A stretch of 64,000 bases of DNA, from the NCBI RefSeq assembly GCF_024198235.1, contig NZ_JAKCFB010000027.1, positions 60,291 through 124,290 on the forward strand, given 5' to 3'. The notes below the pieces were generated by a model. It was given only the letters and a program-made list of their open reading frames with translations, was not told the origin of the DNA and made no database searches. The DNA is from Myxococcus dinghuensis. Its GTDB lineage: Bacteria > Myxococcota > Myxococcia > Myxococcales > Myxococcaceae. This document shows, piece by piece, positions 56,083 to 64,000 of the stretch. The position numbers and the translations under genes were made by a program. Within the stretch, counting starts at the first letter, position 1; each line of letters begins with the position of its first letter.

Positions 56083-56671
56083 GGTGGCTCATCCCCGCCG
56101 CCGCCGGCCTCGCAGCGCTGTCCTCCGGCTGCGACGTCTCTTCGGAGTTCCTCCAGCGCATGGAGGTCCAGGCCAAGTACGAGTACTACGAGGCGTCCGA
56201 CTTCTGGGCGGACGGCCGCGCCATGCGCACGCCCCCCGCCGGGACGATTCCCCGTGAGCGCTTCGCGAAGCTGCCGGAGCTCAAGGACCCCGTGGCGCGC
56301 CAGGTGGCCCTCACCGGCCGCGCCCACGGCCAGCCCACGACCACCATCCCCGTGACGGTGGACCGCGAGCTGCTGACGCTGGGCCAGAAGAAGTACAACA
56401 TCGTCTGCTCGCAGTGTCACGGCGTGCTCGGCGACGGCAACAGCGTGGTCGCGGAGAACATGGCGCTGCGCCTGCCGCCGTCGCTGCTGGAGCTGGAGAG
56501 CAAGCCCGCGGGCCACTTCTACACCGCCATCAACGAGGGCTACGGCGTGATGCCGTCCTTCTCCGGCGAGCTCGACGTGCGCGAGCGCTGGGCGGTGGTC
56601 GCCTACGTCCGGGTCCTCCAGGAGGCCCGCAATACCCGTACGGCCGGGCAGCCCGTGCCGCAGGAGAACCG

Positions 56672-56675
<4 letters not shown>
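56079..56675 (+). CDS. actE: ActE, monohaem cytochrome c lipoprotein of alternative complex III
   Basis: 198 aa from the ATG in the actD stop. Lipoprotein signal with lipobox LSSGC. One haem motif, VCSQCHGVLGDG, with a Met ligand likely in YGVMPSF, i.e. class I cytochrome c. It is anchored in the membrane and takes electrons from the complex to the oxidase. ATGA overlap with actF. Confidence 0.94.
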
Positions 56676-57894
<1,219 letters not shown>

Positions 57895-57898
<4 letters not shown>

Positions 57899-58356
57899 AG
57901 AAGACCCAGTCGGAGCTCGAGTCGCGCGTCATCGTGGGCGCGCATGGTGTGGCGGCGGAAGAAGACCACATCGTCATGGGGAAGGTGCTGAGCATCGGCT
58001 TCGGCTCGCTCGCCATCTTCGCCGTGGGTATCGTCTGGGCGTACACCATCCAGGTCCGCACCATGGACGAGATCCAGCCGGACGGTCCTCCGCCGCGCCC
58101 CGCGGCCATGGGCCAGTACGAGGTGGGCATCGTCAACCAGCGCCTGTTCGAGCAGGACTGGCACGCCGAGGAGAAGATCGGCGGCCAGCACCAGACGCTG
58201 GGTGCGGGTTGGGGAGATCAGCCGGGCGTGAAGGCCCACCCCACGCTGGACCAGGCCATGGAGACGGTCATCTCCAAGTCCAAGGCGCCGGCGCCCCAGG
58301 CTCCTCCTTCTGCCCCCCAGCAGGCGCCGGAACCCACCCCGGCGCCTCGGCAGTAG
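57895..58356 (+). CDS. Small single-span membrane protein of the act-cox operon
   Basis: 153 aa, ATGA-coupled to actF. One membrane helix (VLSIGFGSLAIFAVGIVWAY, residues ~30-49), then a periplasmic region with Pro/Gln/Ala-rich end (APQAPPSAPQQAPEPTPAP). No haem or metal motif. By position it may be an accessory subunit of ACIII (comparable to ActG/ActH-like small proteins) or an assembly factor. No sequence family is recognised. Confidence 0.7.
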
Positions 58357-58392
58357 CTTTGGCGCGAAGTCTCGCGTAAGAGCCCGCCAGCC

Positions 58393-59274
58393 ATGATGTC
58401 CCCTTTCTCCCACACCTCCCCGCACGCGCGCCGTACGGGGATGCTCGTCGCGGCGGCGCTGGTCCTGGCCGTCGCGGTGCCGGCCTCGGCGCTGCCGGGT
58501 GGCGGCAAGACGCCGCGTTCCATCGTCGAGGCGCAGCAGGACACGCCGCCCCAGCTCAAGGGCGTGGACGTGGAGGAGCACCTGGGGGACATCGTTCCCT
58601 CGGAGGCGGTCTTCACGGACGCGCACGGCGAGCAGGTGAAGCTGGGCTCCGTGCTGTCCAAGACGCGCCCCACCCTGCTGACGCTCGTGTATTACAACTG
58701 CCCCATGCTCTGTAACCTGGTGCTCAACGCCCAGGTGAAGACGATGCGCGAGCTGGGGCTGGAGCTGGGCAAGGACTACGAGGCGCTGACCATCAGCGTG
58801 GACCCCGAAGACACCCCGGCGATGAGCAACGAGCGCCGGCGCAAGCACCTCCAGTCCATGGGCAAGCCGGAGAGCGCGCCCTGGCACTTCCTCACCGGCA
58901 CGGACGCGGAGATCCACCGCGTCGCGGACGCGGTGGGGTTCAAGTACACCTACGACGAGAGCACCCGGCAGTACGCCCACCCCGCGGTGGTGATGGTGCT
59001 CACGCCCGAGGGCAGCATCTCCCGGTACCTCTACGGGACGGATTTCCCCCCCAAGGACATGAAGCTGGCGTTGCTGGAGGCGGCCGGTGGCCGCGTGGGC
59101 ACCAGCTTCGACCGCATCGTGATGTCCTGCTTCAAGTATGACACCGCCACGCGGCGGTATGGCTTCTACATCTTCGGGTTCATCCGCCTGGGCGCACTGG
59201 CTGTCTTCTTCGCCCTGGCGACGATGCTGATCTACTTCTGGAGGCGCGAGCTGAAGAAAGGCGCGGCGGCATGA
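58393..59274 (+). CDS. SCO1/SenC-type copper chaperone for cytochrome oxidase
   Basis: 293 aa. Signal peptide (MLVAAALVLAVAVPASA), then a thioredoxin-like domain with the Cu-binding CPMLC in LVYYNCPMLCNLV, LTISVDPEDTP, and the conserved late His in YAHPAVVMVLTPEG. A C-terminal membrane helix (GALAVFFALATMLIYFW) ends in basic residues. It delivers copper to the CuA site of CoxB, the next gene, whose ATG overlaps its stop. Confidence 0.93.
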   Translation: MMSPFSHTSPHARRTGMLVAAALVLAVAVPASALPGGGKTPRSIVEAQQDTPPQLKGVDVEEHLGDIVPSEAVFTDAHGEQVKLGSVLSKTRPTLLTLVYYNCPMLCNLVLNAQVKTMRELGLELGKDYEALTISVDPEDTPAMSNERRRKHLQSMGKPESAPWHFLTGTDAEIHRVADAVGFKYTYDESTRQYAHPAVVMVLTPEGSISRYLYGTDFPPKDMKLALLEAAGGRVGTSFDRIVMSCFKYDTATRRYGFYIFGFIRLGALAVFFALATMLIYFWRRELKKGAAA

Positions 59275-60317
59275 GCGAGTTCCTCAACAACCTTCTGTTC
59301 CTCCCGGAGAGCGCGTCCACGTTCGCGGAACGGGTCGACTTCCTGCACCACTTCGTCGTGGGTACGACGATGGTGATGTCGGCCGGCGTCGGCCTCGTGG
59401 CGCTGTTCATGTTCTTCCGGTACCGCCGGCGCGTCCCGGCCCAGACGACGGAGTACGTCGTCCCCACGCTGGCGACGGAGTTCCTCTTCGTCTCCGTGCC
59501 GCTGGTGTTCTTCCTGGCCTGGTTCGGTATCGGCTTCCGGGACTTCACCTGGGTCACCACGCCGCCCAAGGACGCGATGGACGTCTACGTCATGGGCAAG
59601 CAGTGGATGTGGAAGTTCTCCTACCCGGAGGGCCCCAACGGCGTGAACGTGCTGCACGTGCCGGCCAACCGCCCGGTGCGCCTGCTCATCACCTCGCGTG
59701 ATGTGCTGCACTCGTTCTACGTCCCGTCCTTCCGCATCAAGATGGACGCGCTGCCGGGTCGCTATTCGCAGATCTGGTTCGAGGCGACCAAGCCCGGCAC
59801 GTACCAGGTGCTCTGCACCGAGTACTGCGGCCTGTCGCACTCGAAGATGCTCGCGGAGGTCGTGGTCCTCCCCCAGGAGGAGTACGACAACTGGATCAAG
59901 GACCAGCGCCGCGGCCGCCTCCAGGACCGCCAGGACGCGCTGGCGGACACCTCGCTGGTGCCGCCGGTGGCGCGCATGGTCGAGCAGGGCCAGGTGCTCG
60001 CGGGCACGCAGGGCTGCCTCAAGTGCCACTCGGTGGACGGCTCGCAGCACATCGGCCCCACCTTCCTCGGCATGTATGACCGCGTGGAGAAGCTGGACGA
60101 CGGCCAGACCATCCGCGTGGACGAGGCCTACATCACCCAGTCGATGATGGACCCCGGCGCCCACCTGGTGTCCGGCTACCAGAACGTGATGCCGACCTAC
60201 CAGGGCAAGCTGCAGGGCCCGGAGACGGCCGCCATCGTCGAGTACATCAAGTCGCTTCGCACTCCGAACGTCCGCGAGGGCGCCTCCGAGGGACCCGCCT
60301 ATGACCCCATCCAGTAG
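59271..60317 (+). CDS. coxB: Cytochrome c oxidase subunit II with fused cytochrome c domain (caa3 type)
   Basis: 348 aa. Two N-terminal membrane helices, then a cupredoxin domain with the CuA ligands CTEYCGLSHSKM (two Cys, His, Met) and the upstream DVLHSFYVPSFRIKMD. A C-terminal haem c domain has CLKCH (QGCLKCHSVDGSQHIGP) and a Met ligand in YQNVMPTY. The fusion marks a caa3-type oxidase, which can take electrons directly from ActE. Overlaps coxA by 17 bp. Confidence 0.96.
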   Translation: MSEFLNNLLFLPESASTFAERVDFLHHFVVGTTMVMSAGVGLVALFMFFRYRRRVPAQTTEYVVPTLATEFLFVSVPLVFFLAWFGIGFRDFTWVTTPPKDAMDVYVMGKQWMWKFSYPEGPNGVNVLHVPANRPVRLLITSRDVLHSFYVPSFRIKMDALPGRYSQIWFEATKPGTYQVLCTEYCGLSHSKMLAEVVVLPQEEYDNWIKDQRRGRLQDRQDALADTSLVPPVARMVEQGQVLAGTQGCLKCHSVDGSQHIGPTFLGMYDRVEKLDDGQTIRVDEAYITQSMMDPGAHLVSGYQNVMPTYQGKLQGPETAAIVEYIKSLRTPNVREGASEGPAYDPIQ

Positions 60318-61968
60318 CATCGACACGGCGGGGGCCGCCCCGCACGACGAGCACCACGACCACCACCCGAGCTATCTGGTGGATGGCACCACCATCAAGT
60401 CGTGGCTCTTGACGGTGGACCACAAGCGCATCGGCCTGATGTTCTTGTTCTTCATCCTGCTCTTCTTCCTGGTGGGCGGCATCTTCGCGCTGCTCATCCG
60501 GGTGGAGCTGCTCACGCCGGGCGCGACCATCATGGACGCGATGACGTACAACCGTACGTTCACGCTCCATGGCCTGGTCATGATCTTCCTGTTCATGATT
60601 CCGGCGATTCCGGCCGTCTTCGGCAACTTCATGCTGCCGCTGATGCTGGGCGCCAAGGACGTGGCCTTCCCCCGGCTGAACCTCGCCTCGCTCTACATCT
60701 ACCTGACGGGCGCGGTGTTCATGCTGTGGGGCATGCTCAACGGCGGCCTGGACACGGGCTGGACGTTCTACACGCCGTACAGCACGCACACGACGACCAC
60801 GGTGGCGCCGGTGATGTTCGGCGCGTTCATCATCGGGTTCAGCTCCATCGCCACGGGCATCAACTTCATCGTGACCTGCCACACGATGCGCGCCCCCGGC
60901 ATCACCTGGTTCAAGATGCCCCTGTTCGTGTGGGCCATCTACGCGACCAGCTGCATCCAGGTGCTGGCCACGCCGGTCATCGGTCTGCTCACGGTGCTGG
61001 TGGCCGTGGAGAACCTGTTCAGCTTCGGCATGTTCGACCCGGCGCGCGGCGGCGACCCGGTGCTCTTCCAGCACCTGTTCTGGTTCTACAGCCACCCGGC
61101 CGTGTACATCATGGTGCTGCCGGCGTTCGGCGTGATGAGCGAGGTCGTCAGCACGTACAGCCGCAAGAACATCTTCGGCTACCGCGCGGTGGCGTACTCC
61201 AGCCTCGGCATCGCCTTCGTGGGCTTCTTCGCCTGGGGCCACCACATGTTCGTGTCCGGTCAGTCGACCTTCGACGCGGGCGTGTTCGGCGTGCTCACCA
61301 TGCTCGTGGGCGTGTTCACCGCCATCAAGGTCTTCAACTGGGTGGGCACCGTCTACAAGGGCGCGGTCGACTTCAAGACCCCGTTCGCCTACTTCTGCGG
61401 CTTCCTGTTCTTCACCGTGTTCGGTGGCATGACGGGCATCGCGCTGGGCACGGTGTCGCTGGACGTCGCCTGGCACGACACCTACTTCGTGGTGGCGCAC
61501 TTCCACTTCATCATGGTGGGCGCGACCATCATGGCCTTCCTGGCCGCCCTCCACTACTGGTTCCCGAAGATGTTCGGGAAGACGTACCACGAGGGTTGGG
61601 GCCTGGTGTCCGCGGCGCTCATCATCCTGGGCTTCAACGCCACGTTCATCCCCCAGTTCCTGCTGGGCAACAACGGCATGCCGCGCCGCTACTACGACTA
61701 CCCGGAGCGGTTCCAGGCGCTGAACGTCGCCTCCACCGCCGGCGCGTCGCTGCTGGCGTTCGGCTTCATCATCATCGCCATGTACCTGACGTACGCCCTG
61801 CTGTACGGCAAGGCCGCCGGGAAGAACCCCTGGCGCAGCAAGGGCTACGAGTGGATGAGCGAAGCTCCTCCGCCCACGCACAACTTCGTGGGCCCGCAGC
61901 CGACGTTCCCCGAGGAGCCGCACTTCTACGTCGACCCGAAGAAGGCCGAGGTCCCCGATGCAGTCTAG
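60301..61968 (+). CDS. coxA: Cytochrome c oxidase subunit I (haem-copper)
   Basis: A 555-aa protein with 12 membrane helices expected. It has the haem a ligand region RTFTLHGLVMIFLFMIPAIP, the CuB/cross-linked His-Tyr motif FWFYSHPAVYIMVLPAFG, WGHHMFVSG, and DTYFVVAHFHFIMVG (haem a3 and a ligands). It has the A-type features of caa3 oxidases. It reduces O2 to water and pumps protons. Overlaps coxC by 11 bp. Confidence 0.98.
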   Translation: MTPSSSIDTAGAAPHDEHHDHHPSYLVDGTTIKSWLLTVDHKRIGLMFLFFILLFFLVGGIFALLIRVELLTPGATIMDAMTYNRTFTLHGLVMIFLFMIPAIPAVFGNFMLPLMLGAKDVAFPRLNLASLYIYLTGAVFMLWGMLNGGLDTGWTFYTPYSTHTTTTVAPVMFGAFIIGFSSIATGINFIVTCHTMRAPGITWFKMPLFVWAIYATSCIQVLATPVIGLLTVLVAVENLFSFGMFDPARGGDPVLFQHLFWFYSHPAVYIMVLPAFGVMSEVVSTYSRKNIFGYRAVAYSSLGIAFVGFFAWGHHMFVSGQSTFDAGVFGVLTMLVGVFTAIKVFNWVGTVYKGAVDFKTPFAYFCGFLFFTVFGGMTGIALGTVSLDVAWHDTYFVVAHFHFIMVGATIMAFLAALHYWFPKMFGKTYHEGWGLVSAALIILGFNATFIPQFLLGNNGMPRRYYDYPERFQALNVASTAGASLLAFGFIIIAMYLTYALLYGKAAGKNPWRSKGYEWMSEAPPPTHNFVGPQPTFPEEPHFYVDPKKAEVPDAV

Positions 61969-62623
61969 CGCTCACACCGCCGACGGCGCGGAGAACCTGC
62001 CGCGCCTGGCCGGCCACTTCGCCTCGCTCGAGGTCCAGAACCACGCCGCCCGCCTGGGGATGTGGCTGTTCCTCGCCACCGAAATCCTGCTCTTCGCGGG
62101 CCTGTTCGTCTGCTACGGCTGCTACCGCTTCCTGTACCCGGAAGCGTGGGCGGCGGGCAGCCGGAGCCTGGACCTGACGATGGGCACGGTGAACACCATC
62201 GTCCTCATCACCTCCTCGCTGACCGCGGCGCTCGCGGTGCACTACGCGAAGGAGGGAGAGAACAAGAAGGTGGGCGTGATGTTCGCGCTCACCCTTCTGA
62301 TGGCGGTGGGCTTCCTCGTCATCAAGTACTTCGAGTACGCGCACAAGTTCCACATCGGGACGCTGCCGGGCCGGTACTACCACTACGAGGGGATCCAGGT
62401 GACCGGCATCCCCCTGTACTTCACGGTCTACTTCTGCTCGACGGCGCTGCACGCGTTCCACGTCGTCATCGGCATGGCGGTGCTGTCCGTGGCGATGGTG
62501 CGTGCGTTCCGGAAGAAGGATTTCGGCCCGAAGAACTACACGATGGTCGAGCTGGGCAGCATGTACTGGCACCTCGTCGACCTGGTGTGGATCTTCCTGT
62601 TCCCGATGCTGTACCTGGTCTGA
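61958..62623 (+). CDS. coxC: Cytochrome c oxidase subunit III
   Basis: 221 aa with about five membrane helices, as in short bacterial CoxIII. Landmarks are LGMWLFLATEILLFAGLFVC near the start, STALHAFHVVIGM, and SMYWHLVDLVWIFLFPMLYL at the end. It stabilises subunit I. It is followed 10 nt later by coxD. Confidence 0.96.
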   Translation: MQSSAHTADGAENLPRLAGHFASLEVQNHAARLGMWLFLATEILLFAGLFVCYGCYRFLYPEAWAAGSRSLDLTMGTVNTIVLITSSLTAALAVHYAKEGENKKVGVMFALTLLMAVGFLVIKYFEYAHKFHIGTLPGRYYHYEGIQVTGIPLYFTVYFCSTALHAFHVVIGMAVLSVAMVRAFRKKDFGPKNYTMVELGSMYWHLVDLVWIFLFPMLYLV

Positions 62624-62633
62624 GGGCGAAAAC

Positions 62634-63089
62634 ATGGCCATCGCCAACGAATCCCATCAGGAAGAGAAGAACATGGACGCGCACCACGGCGCGGGCCGCT
62701 ACTGGCTCATCTGGGGTGTGCTGCTGGTGCTGACGGTCGTCACCGTCGTCACCGGTCGCATGCACCTGCCGAGCTTCGGCCTGCTGCTGGCGCTCGTCAT
62801 CGCCACGGTGAAGGGCACGCTGGTGACGCTGTACTTCATGCACCTGGCGGAGCACCGGGGCGCCAACCGGCTGGTGTTCGGCGTCTCCATCCTCTTCGTG
62901 GTGCTGATGCTCGTCATCCCCATGGCGGACCTGGGCACGCGCTTCCGCGGCGCCAACCCGCCGGGCTCGCAGTACAGCGACCTGCAGCCGGCCGACATCG
63001 GCACCGGCACGCAGCGCGGTCGCTTCGGCGGCGGCGTCCGTCAGACGGAGACGAAGGACACGCCGGAGACTCCGGCGCCGCACCACTGA
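62634..63089 (+). CDS. coxD: Cytochrome c oxidase subunit IV
   Basis: 151 aa from the ATG at 62634 with GAGGG 7 nt upstream. Three membrane helices (YWLIWGVLLVLTVVTVVTG; FGLLLALVIATVKGTLVTLY; LVFGVSILFVVLMLVIPMAD). The VKGTLVTLYFMHL block is the CoxIV/CyoD-like signature. The C-terminal ~45 residues are polar and extended. It is the last gene of the operon, followed by two hairpins. Confidence 0.93.
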   Translation: MAIANESHQEEKNMDAHHGAGRYWLIWGVLLVLTVVTVVTGRMHLPSFGLLLALVIATVKGTLVTLYFMHLAEHRGANRLVFGVSILFVVLMLVIPMADLGTRFRGANPPGSQYSDLQPADIGTGTQRGRFGGGVRQTETKDTPETPAPHH

Positions 63090-63094
63090 TTCCC

Positions 63095-63114
63095 GGAGGG
63101 CCCCTCGGCCCTCC
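63095..63114 (+). terminator. Terminator hairpin after coxD
   Basis: Perfect 8-bp stem GGAGGGCC / GGCCCTCC around CCTC, 5 nt after the coxD stop. A second stem follows at 63128-63157. Confidence 0.6.
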
Positions 63115-63127
63115 TCCCGCCTCACCG

Positions 63128-63157
63128 CGCGGCGCCTGGGACTTCCCCGGCGCCGCG
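63128..63157. terminator. Second hairpin between convergent coxD and the DUF481-like gene
   Basis: 9-bp stem CGCGGCGCC / GGCGCCGCG with a 12-nt loop. It lies 15 nt beyond the stop of the minus-strand gene, so it may serve that gene as well. Confidence 0.5.
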
Positions 63158-63171
63158 TCGCATTTCCGGGC

Positions 63172-64000
63172 CTAGAGCCCGACCTCGAGGTTGAAGGCCA
63201 GCGCCGTGTCGGTGGGCACCTTGCCCTCGGGCGGCAGGCTGTCGTGCTTCACCAGGAAGCTGATGCCCAGCGACAGGGCCTCCGTCAGCTTCACCGCCAG
63301 CTGCGACTGGCTGTTCGCCAGCACGCGCGAGTCGCTGATGAAGCTCAGCAGCACCTCGGCGTCCTCCTTGAAGAGCACGTCCTTGGTGATGCCATAGCGG
63401 AAGGACGCGCCGAAGCGGGGGCCGCCCAGGTCCACGTCCGGGATGTTCATCCGCGTGGGGTAGTACTGGAAGCGCGTCTCGCGCGCGTAGCGGAAGGCGA
63501 TGTCCGTGCGCAGGTAGGACTCGCGCTCGTCCTTCTTCTTCTCGTCCCACCACAGCACGCCCAGACCACCTTCACCGCTGGTCCGCGACTCCACGCTCTT
63601 GACGTGGTCCGTCTCCACGCCGGCCAGCAGGTAGCCGCTGATCATCTTCGTGAAACGGCGGTCCCCGCGCAGCTCCAGGCCCGCGTTGAGGGCCACCAGC
63701 TGGGACGGCTGCTCCTCGCCGGAGACCTCCGGCGGGCGGCTGCGGCCGTAGTTGCCGTAGGCCTTCACCGCGTAGATCCAGTGCTCCGTCGTCCGCTGCG
63801 CGCTGGCCAGACCGCTGAAGGTCAGCGTGGAGGCGTTGCCCGTCAGCGAGATGAGGCCCAGGCCGATGGTGACGTCCCACTCGCCCGTCTTCTTCGCGGG
63901 GGCGGCGGCGGCCTCGGGGGCGGGGGCCGGAGCCACGCCGGCGGCGACGTTGGCGGCGCGCTCGGCGGCCTCGGCGGCGCGGGCGCTGGCCTCGGCGGCG
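63172..64000 (-). CDS. DUF481-like outer-membrane beta-barrel protein (5' truncated)
   Basis: The frame stays open to the window edge, so the start is outside; about 275 residues are visible. The first visible ~20 residues are Ala/Glu/Arg repeats (AAEASARAAEAAERAANVAA), helical or coiled-coil, then a Pro/Ala linker. From GEWDVTIGLGLISLTGNAST on, it is a chain of amphipathic beta-strands (YAVKAYGNYGRS; GYLLAGVETDHVKSVES; FRYGITKDVLFKED), ending ALAFNLEVGL. This matches YdiY/DUF481 salt-induced outer-membrane proteins. Possibly a porin-like barrel with a periplasmic helical domain. Function unknown. Confidence 0.78.
   Translation of the reverse strand, partial: AAEASARAAEAAERAANVAAGVAPAPAPEAAAAPAKKTGEWDVTIGLGLISLTGNASTLTFSGLASAQRTTEHWIYAVKAYGNYGRSRPPEVSGEEQPSQLVALNAGLELRGDRRFTKMISGYLLAGVETDHVKSVESRTSGEGGLGVLWWDEKKKDERESYLRTDIAFRYARETRFQYYPTRMNIPDVDLGGPRFGASFRYGITKDVLFKEDAEVLLSFISDSRVLANSQSQLAVKLTEALSLGISFLVKHDSLPPEGKVPTDTALAFNLEVGL

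Overview
The window is GC-rich (roughly 70%) chromosomal DNA. It has long head-to-tail operons with many ATGA/GTGA stop-start overlaps, an alternative complex III plus caa3-type oxidase locus, ADOP-type permeases, histone-tailed DNA-binding proteins and a TPR-fused TonB receptor. Together these point to a myxobacterium, probably Cystobacterineae such as Myxococcus, Corallococcus or Pyxidicoccus. This is judged from gene content only. I see no rRNA, tRNA, CRISPR array, transposase or prophage.

Layout. 1-3604: TonB-dependent receptor (5' truncated) translationally coupled to a Ca-repeat lipoprotein. 3745-4227: response regulator, whose terminator lies inside the convergent msrQ. 4240-8442 (minus): DPP III-like metallopeptidase, then a CrtW-like ketolase, msrP and msrQ. 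8610-12612: secreted tandem-CBM21 protein, HtpG, and an AT-hook/histone-H1-like protein. 12702-13949 (minus): FAD amine-oxidase-like protein. 14172-19669: aroF-trpDCFBA. 19680-20190: degenerate tandem-repeat block. 20204-23990: YfhO-family membrane protein, small periplasmic protein, histidine phosphatase.

24065-33414 is the most interesting part. It is a six-gene, tightly coupled operon that reads as a ribosomally made, post-translationally modified peptide (RiPP) pathway. The genes encode an MBL-fold protein with a C-terminal PqqD/RRE-like segment, a HExxH peptide-modification protein, two different radical SAM/SPASM enzymes, a Cys-rich DUF483-like protein, and a 695-aa protein with a terpene-cyclase-like toroid half and an unrecognised half. 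Converging on its end from the opposite strand, with its own promoter and Shine-Dalgarno, is a 63-codon gene with the look of a precursor peptide (charged helical leader, C-terminal PHSSHGDSDGWI). An ADOP permease, an ABC exporter, a GT9 glycosyltransferase and a second long MBL-fold protein follow (33572-40447). Their connection to the peptide system is inferred from position only.

40494-43511 (minus): an SH3-domain secreted protein, trpE and trpG, so the tryptophan pathway is split over two loci. 43667-49808: DNA-ligase-associated repair cluster (exonuclease, ATP-dependent ligase, Lhr-type helicase, PdeM phosphoesterase) plus an HNH nuclease. 50300-63089: actABCDEF, a small membrane protein, SCO, coxBACD, encoding quinol:cytochrome c oxidoreductase and its partner oxidase. 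63172-end (minus): 5'-truncated DUF481-like outer-membrane protein.

All calls come from reading translations and motifs by eye. No database search was possible.
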